Position numbers and translations under genes: made by a program
NCBI GenBank assembly: GCA_036898135.1
Contig: CM072514.1
Coordinates: 13,010,715 to 13,074,714 of the forward strand
Length of the DNA: 64,000 nt
Reading direction: 5' to 3'
Source: Oncomelania hupensis
Taxonomy: Eukaryota; Mollusca; Gastropoda; Littorinimorpha; Pomatiopsidae
Shown: positions 10,518 to 22,127 of the stretch, one piece after another
How positions within the stretch are numbered: the first letter of the stretch is position 1
How the letters are laid out: each line of letters starts with the position of its first letter
The notes under the pieces: generated by a model
Database searches by the model: none
What the model saw: only the letters and a program-made list of their open reading frames with translations
What the model was told of the DNA's origin: nothing

Positions 10518-10678
10518 TATGCACTGTGTTGAGGGCATCTGACATGATGCGCTCTAGGAAGATGTTGAAGAGTGTTGGAGAGAGTATGCATCACTGTCGC
10601 ACACCGATTGTTGATCTGAACCAGTTTTTGATGCCGCTGTTGTGGAGGACTGCACTGGTAGCCTTGTCATACAGGCTT

Positions 10679-10680
<2 letters not shown>

Positions 10681-10739
<59 letters not shown>

Positions 10740-10853
10740 AGGATGCTATGTACGCGCCTTTCCCCAAGGCTCAAAGCGCGGCGATCTATACCAACATACA
10801 CGCTCACCTGTCTCATTTACCCTCACACACACCAAATACATATACATCACTCA
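10681..10853 (-). mobile_element. SINE family A, 5'-truncated copy inside LINE A
   Basis: An AAT repeat (about 10681-10738) is followed by GGATGCTATGTACGCGCC and CTCAAAGCGCGGCGATC, matching the 3' half of the SINE at 39520-39913. The LINE bases GCTTTT stand on both sides (10675-10680 and 10854-10859), consistent with a short target duplication. The tRNA-like head is missing. Confidence 0.8.
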
Positions 10854-11380
10854 GCTTTTGATGACTTCAATAATTTTAGGGCTGATGTTGTACACTCTCA
10901 TGGTTGCCCACAGAGCTGCATGCCACACTCGGTGAAACGCCTTTTTGAAGTATATAAGAACACATGATATAGATGTTGTTGGTGCTGTAGGTATTTCTCG
11001 CAGATTATTCTGAGGTTGAAAATCTGTTCAGTGGTACTTCGCCCTGCCCTGAATCCTGCTTGCTGTTCAGCTATGATTTGTTCAGCTTGGGGTTTCAACC
11101 TGTTGAGTATTATTTTCAGGAGGACCTTGCTGGGATGGCTGATGAGGCTGATGGTGCGGTAATTTTCACATTCCTGAAGGTTACATTGTTTGGGAAGAGT
11201 GATGACAAGCGACTGGGTCCATGGTGTAGGCCACTCCCCACTCTTCCAGATCTTGTTACAGATAATGATAACTAAAACGTTCCATCGATAATGGTCCATC
11301 TCGTGGGCCAGTTCTTCTAATTTTCTCTTCCGCATTTAGGGTCCTGACATTCCAGGTTCCTATGACGATAAGGATACAGT

Positions 11381-11567
11381 AGATGGGAAAATCTTGGAAT
11401 ATTCAATATTACATAACCTCTATCTACTTGTAACCCACAAACAACGTTGAAAGTAGGTATAGATGTAGCCCGGCCGATAATTATTTTCTTGTGTAACTGC
11501 TGGAAAATTCTCTCCTTAGGAGCAGTGTCGCAGTTCCCTTGATAGTTACATCAGCGATTTTCAGGGT

Positions 11568-11615
<48 letters not shown>

Positions 11616-12025
11616 CAACATACACAGAGACATAGATAAATAGCGAGAGAGCGTAGCGCTTACTTCTGTCTCTCGCGTTCTTAAAGTCTGAACTCGCTAC
11701 TGGAGTTTTAAAAAAATGACCACACTAACTGACTCGCTGAGAGGTGGGACTACACGGTTACACTGTTTCCTTTGCAGCTGGACTCAGGCAGCGCTAAGAA
11801 AGTGGACTCTACTACGTCAACTGATCATTATCACGAGTACCAAGGACCGTACTTGTTGCGGACTACAGTTTCCAGATTTGCGCTTCGAAAGTAGTAAGTC
11901 GGTGTATTTATTTATAGTGGTTGATTTGTGCCATTCATTTCAATGAATGAATGCTTCCGGCAATTCCAGCTCGGTACTGCACAATGTACATTTATTTCTG
12001 TTCGTTCCGTTCGTTACGTTTTTTC
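11381..12025. other. unassigned DNA with a GA microsatellite
   Basis: A perfect GA repeat occupies 11571-11613. No gene is recognisable in the rest. Confidence 0.4.
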
Positions 12026-12381
12026 CTTCTTCTTCTTCTTCTTCTTCTTCTTCTTCTTCTTCTTCTTCTTCTTCTTCTTCTTCTTCTTCTTCTTCTTCTT
12101 CTTCTTCTTCTTCTTCTACTTCTTCTTCTTCTCTCCCTCTCTTTTTCTCTCTCTCACGTTCTTTCTTCTTGCTTTCTTAATTAGTTTGAATCTTTCTTTC
12201 TTTCTTAATTTAATTTTTTAAAAATATATTTCTTTCTTTGTTTCGCCGTATTCTATCTCCAATAGTTTAAGCTTGTTTTCATTCCTGTATCTTACAAATG
12301 TGAATAGACGTTAAACTGAGTAAATAAGTAAATAATTTCTTTCTTTTTCGCTCTTTCTGTCTTTCTCTTTCTTTCTTTCAT

Positions 12382-12425
<44 letters not shown>

Positions 12426-12735
12426 TACGCTAGTAGACTCGGTTAGTTTACTGCTTAATTTAATTCAGATACTGAACGAGAAATTTCGAGAAAACTGATT
12501 TAGCAATGTATGAAACATTGAGATTCATTTCTTTTTATTCTAATTTCTTTTTTCTTTTTTACTTTTTTTTCTCAGTGTAACATGTTACTCTGATGAATAA
12601 AACTGCGACACAACAACTTCCCTTCTCTTCAGTTCTTTCTTTCTTTCTTCTTCTTCTTCTTCTTCTTCTTCTTCTTCTTCTTCTTCTTCTTCTTCTTCTT
12701 CTTCTTCTTCTTCTTCTTTTTCTTCTTCTTTTTCT
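12026..12735. repeat. TTC and TTTC microsatellite block
   Basis: Long TTC tracts run at about 12026-12132 and 12642-12735, with TTTC tracts near 12375-12425 between them. The + strand is strongly pyrimidine-rich. Open frames here (poly-Phe, poly-Ser, poly-Leu) follow from the repeat and are not genes. Confidence 0.9.
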
Positions 12736-13384
12736 TACTGTTCGATATTCCGTATACTCGGGGGAGGAGGGGGGGGAGGAGAGGGGGAGAATCCATAATA
12801 AGAACCTGTTTGCTGCAGAAGCCTCTTTTGACGACTTATTTATTTTAAAATATCTTAGTTTCATATACAAGATCCCTACAAATCCCTAAGCTTAGCACTC
12901 GCTTAACATGCTTTTCATAGAGATAATTATAATGACGGAGTTTCTGACAACATGTATGCATATATAACAAAAAGGACTAGGTCTTATTTCATGTTTCGTA
13001 ACGAGTTCACCGGGAAATTAGCACTGTTGTCGTATTAAAAGATGGTACAGTGGCCACTTGAGCTCAAACACACGGCTAAACTGTAAATTTGGGGGGTTTC
13101 TTCCTGATTATGTTTAAAAAAAAACCAACAACTTTGGGGGGGGGGTTTCTTCCTTATTATGTTTAAAAAAACAACAACAAAAACTATCAAACAAAGAAAA
13201 TAAATTGTGCCTACATAAAAAAAAACAACAACAACAACTGGGCCTACTATAAACAATTCGTTGCGGTGCTATTTTTTTTTAAGAATCAACCACGATAATA
13301 TTAATAGGCACATAAACGAACGAATTTGTCGATTTTTATCCACTCGTACTGTTGAAAGAGGTAATGTGTTGGTGTAATCTGTTG
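12736..13384. other. unassigned A/T-rich DNA
   Basis: A near-duplicate of about 55 bp, centred on GGGTTTCTTCC followed by TTATGTTTAAAAAA, occurs at about 13091 and 13142. No gene is recognisable. Confidence 0.35.
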
Positions 13385-13500
13385 TTGTTTTATCCACTGT
13401 GCATTTCAGAAAGGATCTGTGACGGTGAAGACTGGTCCTAATTTGGCTCGGAAGAGTCCGCTGGACCTAAAGCAATGACCATGTAATGTAATGTAATGAC
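13385..13500 (+). mobile_element. short interspersed repeat with TGTAA tail
   Basis: The words GGTCCTAATTTGGCTCG, GAGTCCGCTGGACCTAAAGC and a tail of TGTAA units recur in reverse order at about 43498-43562, and a weaker partner lies at 13805-13850. It looks like the 3' end of a SINE. The head is not recognisable. Confidence 0.5.
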
Positions 13501-14329
13501 GGTGAAGAATGTGACCGTTAGTCCCTCTTAAAGAGTCGCTTTCCTGTAGCCTACATCTGCGTTATTAGGTATCATGTCACCAGTCATTTGTCAGCAGTAG
13601 TTAATCTTCAGATGTGTAACTTGGTAAGCTCGTAGCTGCTGTGTGCTATTAACTAACCAGTGTTAAACAGTTTATTTAAAACTGACGCATAACAACATTG
13701 CCTTGGCTCAATTTATGTATTTCCAGATAATACAAATGCTTTGTCGGGAATGTAGGTTCGTCGGTCGGTCGGTCAGTTGGTTAGTTAGTTAGTCATTGTT
13801 TATAAGGAGGTCCAGCGGAATGCGAAGAGCCGAATCAGAACCACAACTTGGTTGAAAGAGGACTCACCCCCGATTCGTATAAAAGGTCTGCTGAAATACC
13901 ATAATGGCAACACTGAAGGCACTCCATCAGCCGGTCACTTTACAATAAAGAGGACTCTAAGGCTGTACTCTAATTTTTCCAACCCCCGTTTACGAAAAAC
14001 ACAATAAAATATAAACATCATTATAAAATATTAACAAAACACATGCATAGAAAATGCCTAAATTTTAATTGCTAAATAATAATACATAGAAAGCCCTAAT
14101 GACCATTTGGCAGAAATCGTCCAATATCCCCAAGCTGACCCAACAGAATCCATACACATATGGGAGAGTTTCCAAGAAAAAAAGGTAGGTGACTGGTCTA
14201 GCGAAGAAGATAATAGATTGCTAGGACAGAGTAGGAACGAGAAGGAACAAACGAGAATGACAGAGTGGGAATTTATAGCACTACATTTCCACAAAGTGGG
14301 ATGCTATTTATACAGACACCCCCGTTACC
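13501..14329. other. unassigned DNA
   Basis: A frame from 14107 on the + strand is open for 179 codons but resembles nothing I know. It runs into repeat Y, so it is probably not a gene. Confidence 0.3.
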
Positions 14330-14640
14330 CCCACACGGGGATGGTCGGTCCCTCGGTCCGTTGCCCGTGCCATCATATTTGCTCTACCTCCAAGGTCAAG
14401 GCCGTTGGGGTCACGCTTCTGGTAAAAACGTTTTGCTCAATATCTTATTTGTACATTTTGTGTAAACAGGTTTTTCAACGCATTGCCAGTCATTCAACAG
14501 CAATCCGGTTGTCGGTCAATTGGTCGGTCCGTCTGTCGTTTCCAATTTATCTTTCTTGTTCAATAACTTTTTTTTTGGTCATATCTCATGAATGGCTGGA
14601 CCGAATGCGATTCTTGTTTACTATGAAATACTGTATCTAC
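14330..14640. repeat. dispersed repeat Y, copy 2
   Basis: It shares ordered words with 1885-2160, such as CCGTGCCATCATA, AAGGTCAAGG and TTTTGCTCAATAT, and contains several GGTCGGTC-type words. Confidence 0.55.
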
Positions 14641-15904
14641 TGCTAAGCGTGTTAGATGATTCTTATTTGCCTTCTCACACAGAAGGTCGCTGTGCTTCAT
14701 AACTTTCTAAATATGTTTTGCATGCCCTGTATCTCAACATTGGCTCAACCGATTTTGATGATTGCGTTTCTTGCAGATACTTCACCTAGTGGCCCATGAT
14801 GGCATTTTGCTTCTTTAGGATACACAAAAGGTCCCCCCAAAAATAACTTTAGAATCCACAAATTCGCCAAGAAAATTAACTTTGTATCCACAAAATATCC
14901 CAACAATTTAACACTTTTGAAAATGGTTGTTTATCGGCCATTGTGTGTCTAGAAATATATCTGAATGGCTTGCCATCTTGTTTAATTATTTGGGATTAAA
15001 AACGATATGCAAAATAATGTTCACATTGCGTCTTTTATGACTTTGCTAGCGAAGTCTTGTAACGTAGCAGTTTAATTTACGCTGAATAAAGACCTCTCGG
15101 CTCGAATTTCAGGTTATACTATGGATTTAATGTATGCACACACAAGGCAAAGGATAAGGTGTGTTTTTGTCGCCCAGTGTTTCCCACACTTACTCTATAG
15201 TGACGTATTTGGCACAACAACGCAATAATTTACAGTAGTTGAAGAGTTTCTGTAGCAGTTCTTAACACAAGCATACACAATCAAAATCATTATGCTCTAC
15301 TGCTATAGTTTCATCACCTACTGTGATAACGAACGCCTGACTGTGATTATTTTCCCTTACTGGGCTGGTCTGCGAACTATTTGCCTGTAATGTAGAGTTC
15401 TCTTATTTGCCAGCGTAATGTGATATGGACGTAACATTTTTATACCTCTCCTTTGTGTACTGGCGTAAGACGTCATTTTTATGTAGCTTCTGTGTAATTT
15501 TATATATATATTTTTTTAATCCAAAATTATTATAATGAAAGGAGAAGTTTGCTTTATTGAGCGTGCATTAGTGGTTTGTCATTCAAATGAAATTTTGTTT
15601 ATATTTGTATTAAGTGGATGTATGTGTTAAGGTATTTTATACAGCGCTTTTTACTAATGACATCTGTTCAAAGCTTAGTTGTCACGCATTCATACTTAAC
15701 GTTAACATAGAAATATATACGAAAAGAAGGGAAACAAAAACGAAACTCTAATAAATTATACAAAGATATAATACAAACATACAAAAATAATATTTACAAG
15801 TAAAATATTAAAAACGAGGGAGAAGGGGTATGAGGAGAGCAGCTAAGGAGTGAGGGGGGTGGGGGCGTGCGGTGTGACGGCGGTGGTCTGAATCACAAAA
15901 GAAG

Positions 15905-15906
<2 letters not shown>
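14641..15906. other. unassigned A/T-rich DNA
   Basis: No coding frame, SINE head or tandem repeat of note is visible on either strand. Confidence 0.35.
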
Positions 15907-15978
<72 letters not shown>

Positions 15979-16092
15979 GGAGAAGTGAAAGAGCTGTAAG
16001 AAACTTAAATGTGTGTGTATGGGTGTGTGTGCGTGCGTGTGCGTGCGTGTGTGTGCGTGCGTGTGTGTGTGTGCGTGTGTATGTGTGTGTGT
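15907..16092. repeat. GAT and GT microsatellites
   Basis: A clean GAT tract at 15907-15978 gives poly-Asp in one frame; a GT/GCGT-rich tract follows at about 16010-16092. Confidence 0.92.
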
Positions 16093-16209
16093 AGCGCTGT
16101 GATTGTAGTGTAAAGTATAATGTACAACTGTCGTGGAAATTTAGTTTTAGTAGTTGTCAATTTGTGAATATATATTTTACATTTGTTTTGATTTCTTTAA
16201 AGAATTACA

Positions 16210-16426
16210 CTGTGATATATAATGGCACTCAAAAGCAAAGCATTATGACACATAAGAGCACATAAAAGCAAAGCATTACATAATGATATATAAGGGCACA
16301 AAAAGCATTACATTATGACATATGAGGGCACACAAAAGCATTACATTATGATACATACAAAAGCAGCATTACATTATGACACAAGGGCTCAAAAAAGCAA
16401 AGCATTACATTATGTCACATCCTATC
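16210..16426. repeat. CATTACATTATGACA minisatellite, left part
   Basis: Diverged units of about 40 bp built around AAGCAAAGCATTACATTATG and CACATAAGGGCACA repeat here and again at 17339-17535. The array is split by LINE B. Confidence 0.85.
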
Positions 16427-17338
16427 CAATCCTATCCTATCCTATCCTATCCTATCCCGTAACTCAGAGGTCATTGGGGCACCACAGATGATCGTTAAAC
16501 CAGCGTACTCCATCTTTCTCTGTTTTCAGCAACCCTCATGGCTTCGTTCAGTGTCAAACCAGTCCATTCTCGACTGTTGTCCTCCACTTCTTTTTCTGTC
16601 TCCCTCTTCCTTTACCTCCTTGCACCGTGCCTTGCAGGTTTGTTTTTGCAAGGCCTGATGCTCTGGTGACTTTGCCATGCCATCGGAGTTTCCGTTTCCT
16701 CACCACTGTGAGCAGGTCATCGTGTTGTCCAATGGCTTGTGCGATGGTCTGTCGGACTTCGTTGTTGGTGGTGTACTGGGTATAGGAAATGCCCAGAAGT
16801 CTTCTGTAGCACCTCATCTCCATGCTTCGTATTCTTTGTTGTAGATATGCTGTGATGGTCCATGTTTCACAAGCATATAGGAAGATGGAGATGACAATGG
16901 ATCGAAGCAGCATTACCTTAGAATGTAGACTGATAGTCCCGTCTTTCCAAATGGGTTTCAACCTTGTTAGGGCCGCAGTTGTTTGTGCGATCCTGGAGAG
17001 GACTTCCTGTCGGGGCCTATTGTCTAATACAATGGCTCCTAAATATTTGAAGCTATGCACTGTGTTGAGGGATTGACCTTGGACTTTGATGTCCGAGTTG
17101 ATGCCATCATTTTGGTCTTCTCTGCACTTATTTCCATTCCATAGGTTCTGGAGGTGGTGTCAAGCCTCTGTACCAGCTGTTGAAGTTCTTGTTCCTCTCC
17201 AGCCAATCCATCAATGTCATCCGCAAAACGGAGGTTGGAGATTGCTCTACCCCCTATGCTGACTGTGCCTTCATGACTGCAAGGGCATCTGACATCATGC
17301 GTTCAAGGAAGATGCTGAAGAGTGTTGGAGAGAGTAGG
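16427..17338 (-). pseudogene. RTE-like LINE B, 5'-truncated
   Basis: On the - strand the last third of a LINE polymerase is readable. The frame 17060-16554 gives FKYLGAIVLDN, then LKPIWKDGTISLHSKV, FLYACETWTITAYLQQ and RKRKLRWHGKVTRASGLAKT. The palm region with FADDIDGLAGE lies just upstream, around 17190-17230, in a shifted frame. The element ends at the + strand left with CCTAT units (16427-16455). It sits inside a minisatellite, and a similar CATTATG-CAC word of about 13 bp flanks both ends, consistent with a target duplication. Frameshifts and truncation make it dead. Confidence 0.85.
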
Positions 17339-17535
17339 CATTATGACACGTACACATAAAGCCACACAAAAGCAAAGCATTACATTTTGACACATAAGGC
17401 CACACAAAAGCAAAGCATTACATTATGACACATAAGGGTACATAAAAGCAAAGCATTACATTATGACTCATATGGGCACACAAAAGCAAAGCATTACATT
17501 ACGATACATAATGGCACACAAAAGCAACGCTTAAA
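17339..17535. repeat. CATTACATTATGACA minisatellite, right part
   Basis: About five further units of the array at 16210-16426 continue beyond the inserted LINE. Confidence 0.85.
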
Positions 17536-17904
17536 TGAGTGCTAACCTTAAAAACAAATACAACAAATGAACATCAACAGCGGGCACTACAATCACACCA
17601 AACGTATGGAAAACATTCAATAATTAATTTGCCAAACAAAGCAATACATTGAAAAAATAAGGGGAAAAAAACTACTCAAAAAGAAAAGTAAGCGAATAAA
17701 CATAAAAACAGGAGAGAACAAAAAACCGCCCACACCCATTTTCTCTGCGCCGACAGTGTACTATAAAATGCTCATTTGGTCAATGAGCCAAAAAACTCCA
17801 CCTTCGGGGAAGACAATCCGATAGAGTGCGCCTAGGGTAGCGTACTTCCGGTAGTAAATTGGCCTACGTGATCGAGCCCCTTGTAATAACTGTATACCGT
17901 GTTG
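17536..17904. other. unassigned DNA
   Basis: A/T-rich DNA without a recognisable gene. Confidence 0.3.
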
Positions 17905-17915
17905 CGTCACGCCAT

Positions 17916-18114
17916 GTGGGGCCGGCTAGCTCAGTTGGTAAGAGCGTCTTGCTAGTAACCGAAAGGTCGCTGGTTCGAATCCAGGATTGGTCAACGTGTG
18001 ATCATATTATTTTTCCCTTTACCAACAACTGGCCCGCTGGTGTCAGTATAAATCGGTCCAGTAGTCACCTATATGCGAAAGTGTCGTGTGACTATAATCT
18101 ACAAACAACAACAA
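17916..18114 (+). mobile_element. tRNA-derived SINE, family C, copy 1
   Basis: The head reads like a tRNA: TAGCTCAGTTGGTAAGAGCG is a canonical A box and GGTTCGAATCC a canonical B box, with an anticodon-like arm between them. A body of about 120 bp and a tail of AAC units follow. A perfect 11-bp target duplication (CGTCACGCCAT) flanks it at 17905-17915 and 18115-18125. A second copy lies at 48539-48746. It is a retroposed copy, not a working tRNA gene. Confidence 0.93.
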
Positions 18115-18216
18115 CGTCACGCCATCTGCTGGAGTACCGAACTCTATAAAAATTTGTTATTATTAATATATATTATATGACTAGACTATTAAAACAATAT
18201 TATGTTTGATTTCAGA

Positions 18217-18362
18217 CTTGGTGAAATGTTTGGAGTGATTATGTACATGTTGTCAGTACTACAAACTGATTTATTTTGTGAAAAGTCTGTCAGGCCGAGC
18301 AAAAAATAAATCGTTTGTAGTACTGACAACATGTACATAATCACTCCAAACATTTCACCAAG
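18217..18362. repeat. long near-perfect inverted repeat (hairpin)
   Basis: Two arms of about 60 bp are reverse complements with only about one mismatch or indel, and are separated by a loop of roughly 22 bases around GTCTGTCAGGCC. The left arm begins CTTGGTGAAATG and the right arm ends CATTTCACCAAG. Confidence 0.92.
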
Positions 18363-18869
18363 CAAAAAAACATTTGGGGTCGCCTATGAAAGCTGAAGAT
18401 ATATACCGACATCAAAAAAGACTTAAAACTGTAGATTTTGATCCACGACCTGAACATGGAAGTACGCGACTATTGGCGCACCTATCGGCTGAACATTTGC
18501 ATATTCAAGGGAAATAATTTTAATATTTTGGCCCATTGTACTTGACGGCTGCCAGCCTAAAAAGGTGTGAGTAAGGTGATATATAAGTAATAATGAGAGG
18601 GAAGATTTACACTGAGCGGGGCCCAATCGGAAAACTATAAGATTAAGCCACACACAAAACAGACTCTTTGAAAAGTACTGTCTTGATGTAAATCGATATA
18701 TTGATTTATTAATGTACATAGTTATACCATGAAGGCTAATTTCTTTAAATTAAAATTAAAAAAGTACGGCAACGCCAGTGTCCACAGTGGTCACAGTTGT
18801 TTGTTTACATAGCAAGGAAGAGACGCCTACAGTTCAAAGCTTAGCGGTCCGTTTGAGCAATGATTGCCC
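18363..18869. other. unassigned DNA
   Basis: A 98-codon - strand frame (18719-18423) is present but unlike any known protein. Confidence 0.3.
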
Positions 18870-21134
18870 ATTATCCTTTCCTATGCTATCCCGTAACTCA
18901 GAGGTCGTTGGGGCACCACAGATGATCGTTTAACCAGCGTACTCCATCTTTCTCTGTCCTCAGCAACCCTCATGGCTTCGCTCAGTGTCAAGCCAGTCTA
19001 TTCTCGAATGTTGTCCTCCCACCGCTTTTCTGTCTCACCTCTTCCTCTGCCTCCTCGCACCGTGACTTGCAGGGTGGTTTTTGCAAGGCCCGATGCTCTA
19101 GTGACGTGGCTGTACCATCGGAATTTCCTTCAACACTGTGAACATGTCATCGTGTTGTCCAATGGTTTGTGCGATGTTGTTTCGGACTTCGTCGTTGGTG
19201 ACGTGCTGGGTATAGGAAATGCCCAGAAGTCCTCTGCAGCAACTCATCTCCATTCTTTGTAGTCTTCGTTGTAGGTCTGGAAGGTAAAGGTAAAGGAAAA
19301 TGGAGATGACAAAGGAGCGCAATAGCTTTACCTTGGAGTGTAGACTGGTGGTTCTTTCTTTCCAAATGGGCTTCAACCTTATCAGAGCAGCAGTTGTTTG
19401 TGCGATTCTGGAGAGGACTTCCTTTCGAGACCCATTGTCTGATGCAAAGGCTCATAAATATTTGAAGCTATGCATTGTGTTGAGCGAATGGCCTTGGACT
19501 TTGATGTCCGTGTTGATGCCATTGATATTGTTGGTCATCATTTTGGTCTACTCTGCATTATTTTGTTTCCATTCCAAAGGCTTTGGAGGTGGTGTTAAGT
19601 CTCTGTATCAGCTGTTTACGTTCTTGTTCCTCTCCAGCCAATCCATCAATGTCATCCGCAAAGCGGAGGTTGGAGATTGCTCTACCCATTATGCTGACTG
19701 CCTTCGTGTTATTTAAGGGCATTTGACATGATGCGCTCAAGGACGACGCCGAAGACTGTTGGAGAGAGTAGGCATCTTTGACGCCCGCCGATTGTTGCTC
19801 TGGACAAGTTCCCGATGGCGCTGTTGTGGAGGACTGCACTGGTGACCTTGTCATACAGGCTTTTGATGACTTCAATAATTTTAGGGCTGATGTTGTACTC
19901 TCTCATGGTTGCCCACAAAGCTGTATGCCAGACTCGGTAAAACGCTTTCTTGAAGTCTACAAATACATAATATAGATGTTGCTGTAGGTATTTATCGCAG
20001 ATTATTTTGAGGTTAAAAATCTGTTCAGTGGTACTTCGCCCTGCCCTGCTTGTTCTTCGGCTATGATTTGTTCAGCTTGGGGTTTCAACATGTTGAGTAT
20101 TATTTTCAGGAGGACCTTGCTGGGATGGCTGATGAGGCTGACGGTGTGGTAATTTTCACACTCCTGAAGATTACCCATTTTGGGAAGAGGGATGACAAAC
20201 GACTGGGTTCATGATGTAGGCCACTCCCCACTCTGCCAGATCTTGATACAGATAATGGTGAGGGCGTCAGTCATCACTTCTCATCCTGCTTGAAGCAATT
20301 TTGCGTGTATGTTGTCCACTCCCGCTGACTTCCCTTTCTTCAGTGAATGCACTGCTGCCTCAACTTCTTCTCGGAGAATTGCGGGGATTTCTTTTTTTCT
20401 CTCTTCTTGGGACATGCTAGAACTGATGGGTCTCCGTTTGGTGTGTGGTTGTAAAGGTCGGAGCAGTACATTGTCCATCTATCCAAGACTGCTTGTTCTT
20501 CTGTAAAGCATATGCCAGAATTGCTTTGGATTATGGAGATCTTGGGCTGTTTAACACTTGTCAGCCGCTTCACATTTGGTAAGCCTTCATGCTTTTGTTC
20601 TTGTTCAGATTGTTCTCTATTTCCTGGCATTGATCTTCTATCCAGTTCTCCTTTGCTGTGCGCATGCCTTTTCGGATATCATTGTTGATCTTTCAGTAGG
20701 CATCAGCTCCCTGTGAGGTGTTCTTTTTCCTGTTCATCTCTCTTCGTTTGTCATACGGTTCCAAAAGTTCAGGTGTAATCCATGGTTTTTTCTTTGGGCG
20801 GTGCTTGCCAAAGATCTCAATAGTGGCATCTGTCACAGTTGAGTTGAAGGTGGTGGTCATGGTGTTGACATAATTATACTTCACCAGCCCCCAAAATGAG
20901 CAGTAGATCAAATTTCCCTCCATTTGTGGCTTGGAATATTTCTGCCACCTCCGGGTCTTGCCGTTTGTCCAGGTCGAACTTCAGTCTGGTGCACTTCGCT
21001 GTTTTTACTCTCTTCACGTGGATCTGGAAAGACATCATCACGACATCGTGATGACTTCCGATGTCTGCTCCTGGAAAAGTGCTGCCAATTTTGACGCTTG
21101 ATCTGAAGCGTTCAGTAGTTCCACCCACATACTA
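18870..21134 (-). pseudogene. RTE-like LINE C, longest LINE copy in the window
   Basis: About 2.3 kb of LINE is readable on the - strand in broken frames. From the 5' side: the end of an endonuclease domain (GADIGSHHDVVMMSFQI, 21128-20874), a linker with KRREMNRKK, then VEAAVHSLKKGKSAGVDNIHA (near 20330), the reverse transcriptase fingers (near 20100-20230), FADDIDGLAGE (near 19660) and the C-terminal LKPIWKERTTSLHSKV and LLGISYTQHVTNDEV. It ends in CTATCC-type units at about 18870-18890. At least five frame changes and stops are present. The 5' end is cut inside the endonuclease, as usual for incomplete LINE integration. Confidence 0.88.
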
Positions 21135-21599
21135 ATGGGTTCCATGCCAGTTTCGCAACTTGGTTTGAAGATGCTTCAGTTCCAAACAGTAGTGAGTGCA
21201 CTTACCACTACGCTACCGGGCCACCATTAATGATTCATTTAATGTCTACTACGAAGTAACACCATGCTGCCTTAAGAATACAAGGGACAACAGTGAAGCG
21301 GTAGCTAAAACTACCTGCTTTCCCAGCTGAGGTCTGTTAACATACTCATTTAATGTATGCACAGCAAACTGTCTCGGCTTGAATATAATTCTGTCAAGTA
21401 ATTAATTTCATGCGTAACAGCGTGCTCTTACACGAACACAATACGACACATTGCAACACCAGCTCGACCTGTGCGCTAAATGGTTTCCACGTGAAAGGAC
21501 CTGTTTTGCAAACTACGCTACGCTAAGTTTTTAATATAGAATTTTTTATAAGTTCCAAATTTAATGTCTTCGCCATAGTGATATAAGATTTTGAATGAA
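21135..21599. other. unassigned DNA with a possible old tRNA-like head
   Basis: On the - strand near 21230-21190 the words GGTAGCGTAGTGGTAAGTGC resemble an A box, but no B box at normal spacing is clear. Confidence 0.25.
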
Positions 21600-21845
21600 T
21601 GAATAGTAAAGATTAACGTCTACACCCATCATTATTCAATAGGCGAAATGGCAGACGGCGATAAACATCCCTGGGAAGAATGGGATACGGGACCAAATAT
21701 CAACACTGGACCACCAGAGCAAATCATACTTCTAGATGGATAGTGAAAACAAAGACCACTGTTATCTTGTCTACGAACCTGGTTGATCAGTGTGCAAGGC
21801 AAACGCTGTACCACCGAGCCAACTGTGTAAATTAGACAGCGTTCT
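21600..21845 (-). mobile_element. degenerate tRNA-derived SINE-like sequence
   Basis: On the - strand TTGGCTCGGTGGTACAGCG (A-box-like) is followed by CCAGGTTCGTAGAC (weak B box), and the stretch ends with GTAGACGTTAATC and ATTCATTCATTC, a tail type common in SINEs. The copy is old and the call tentative. Confidence 0.4.
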
Positions 21846-22125
21846 GCTTCCAAAAGGAGAACAGTATTATGACTGTACTGAAGCCCTATACCTACCTAAT
21901 AGCATGAAAAAACTTTCAACGCTGAAGTGAAAGTGCTTTTCTTAATCACTGCACCTTTGACACATCGGAATGATTGACAGATTGCGGAGACCTGGCCTAA
22001 CACACACTCATCTTTGCGTGGGGCCAAGAGAGAAGATTAAAAAGTCCAAATTCCAAGACAACCACGTTGATTACAGAAAATTGAAAATTTGACTGGCGAC
22101 ACGATTAATGATAATGGACAGATTA
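21846..22125. other. unassigned DNA
   Basis: No feature recognised. Confidence 0.3.
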
Positions 22126-22127
22126 TA

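Larger units (their letters stand above)
10513..11380 (-). pseudogene. RTE-like LINE A, 5' half with internal deletion
   Basis: Beyond LTR copy 1 the LINE resumes in the reverse transcriptase region. The frame from 11335 down reads IWKSGEWPTPWTQSLVITLP, then ECENYRTISLISHPSKVLLK and EQQAGFRAGRSTTEQIF, classic fingers and palm motifs. Directly upstream in the same frame is KLEELAHEMDHYRWNVL, and above that TWNVRTLNAEE, which is the very start of an apurinic endonuclease domain. Endonuclease start and reverse transcriptase are joined with no catalytic endonuclease core between them, so this copy has a large internal deletion. It is further broken by a SINE at 10681-10853. Confidence 0.85.

Noticed and set aside
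14107..14646. 179-codon frame as a possible gene
   Set aside because: Its second half lies in dispersed repeat Y and the first half shows no known motif.
17931..18005. tRNA gene with clear A and B boxes (also 48545-48620)
   Set aside because: Both copies share the same non-tRNA body and tail and are flanked by target duplications, so they are SINE heads.
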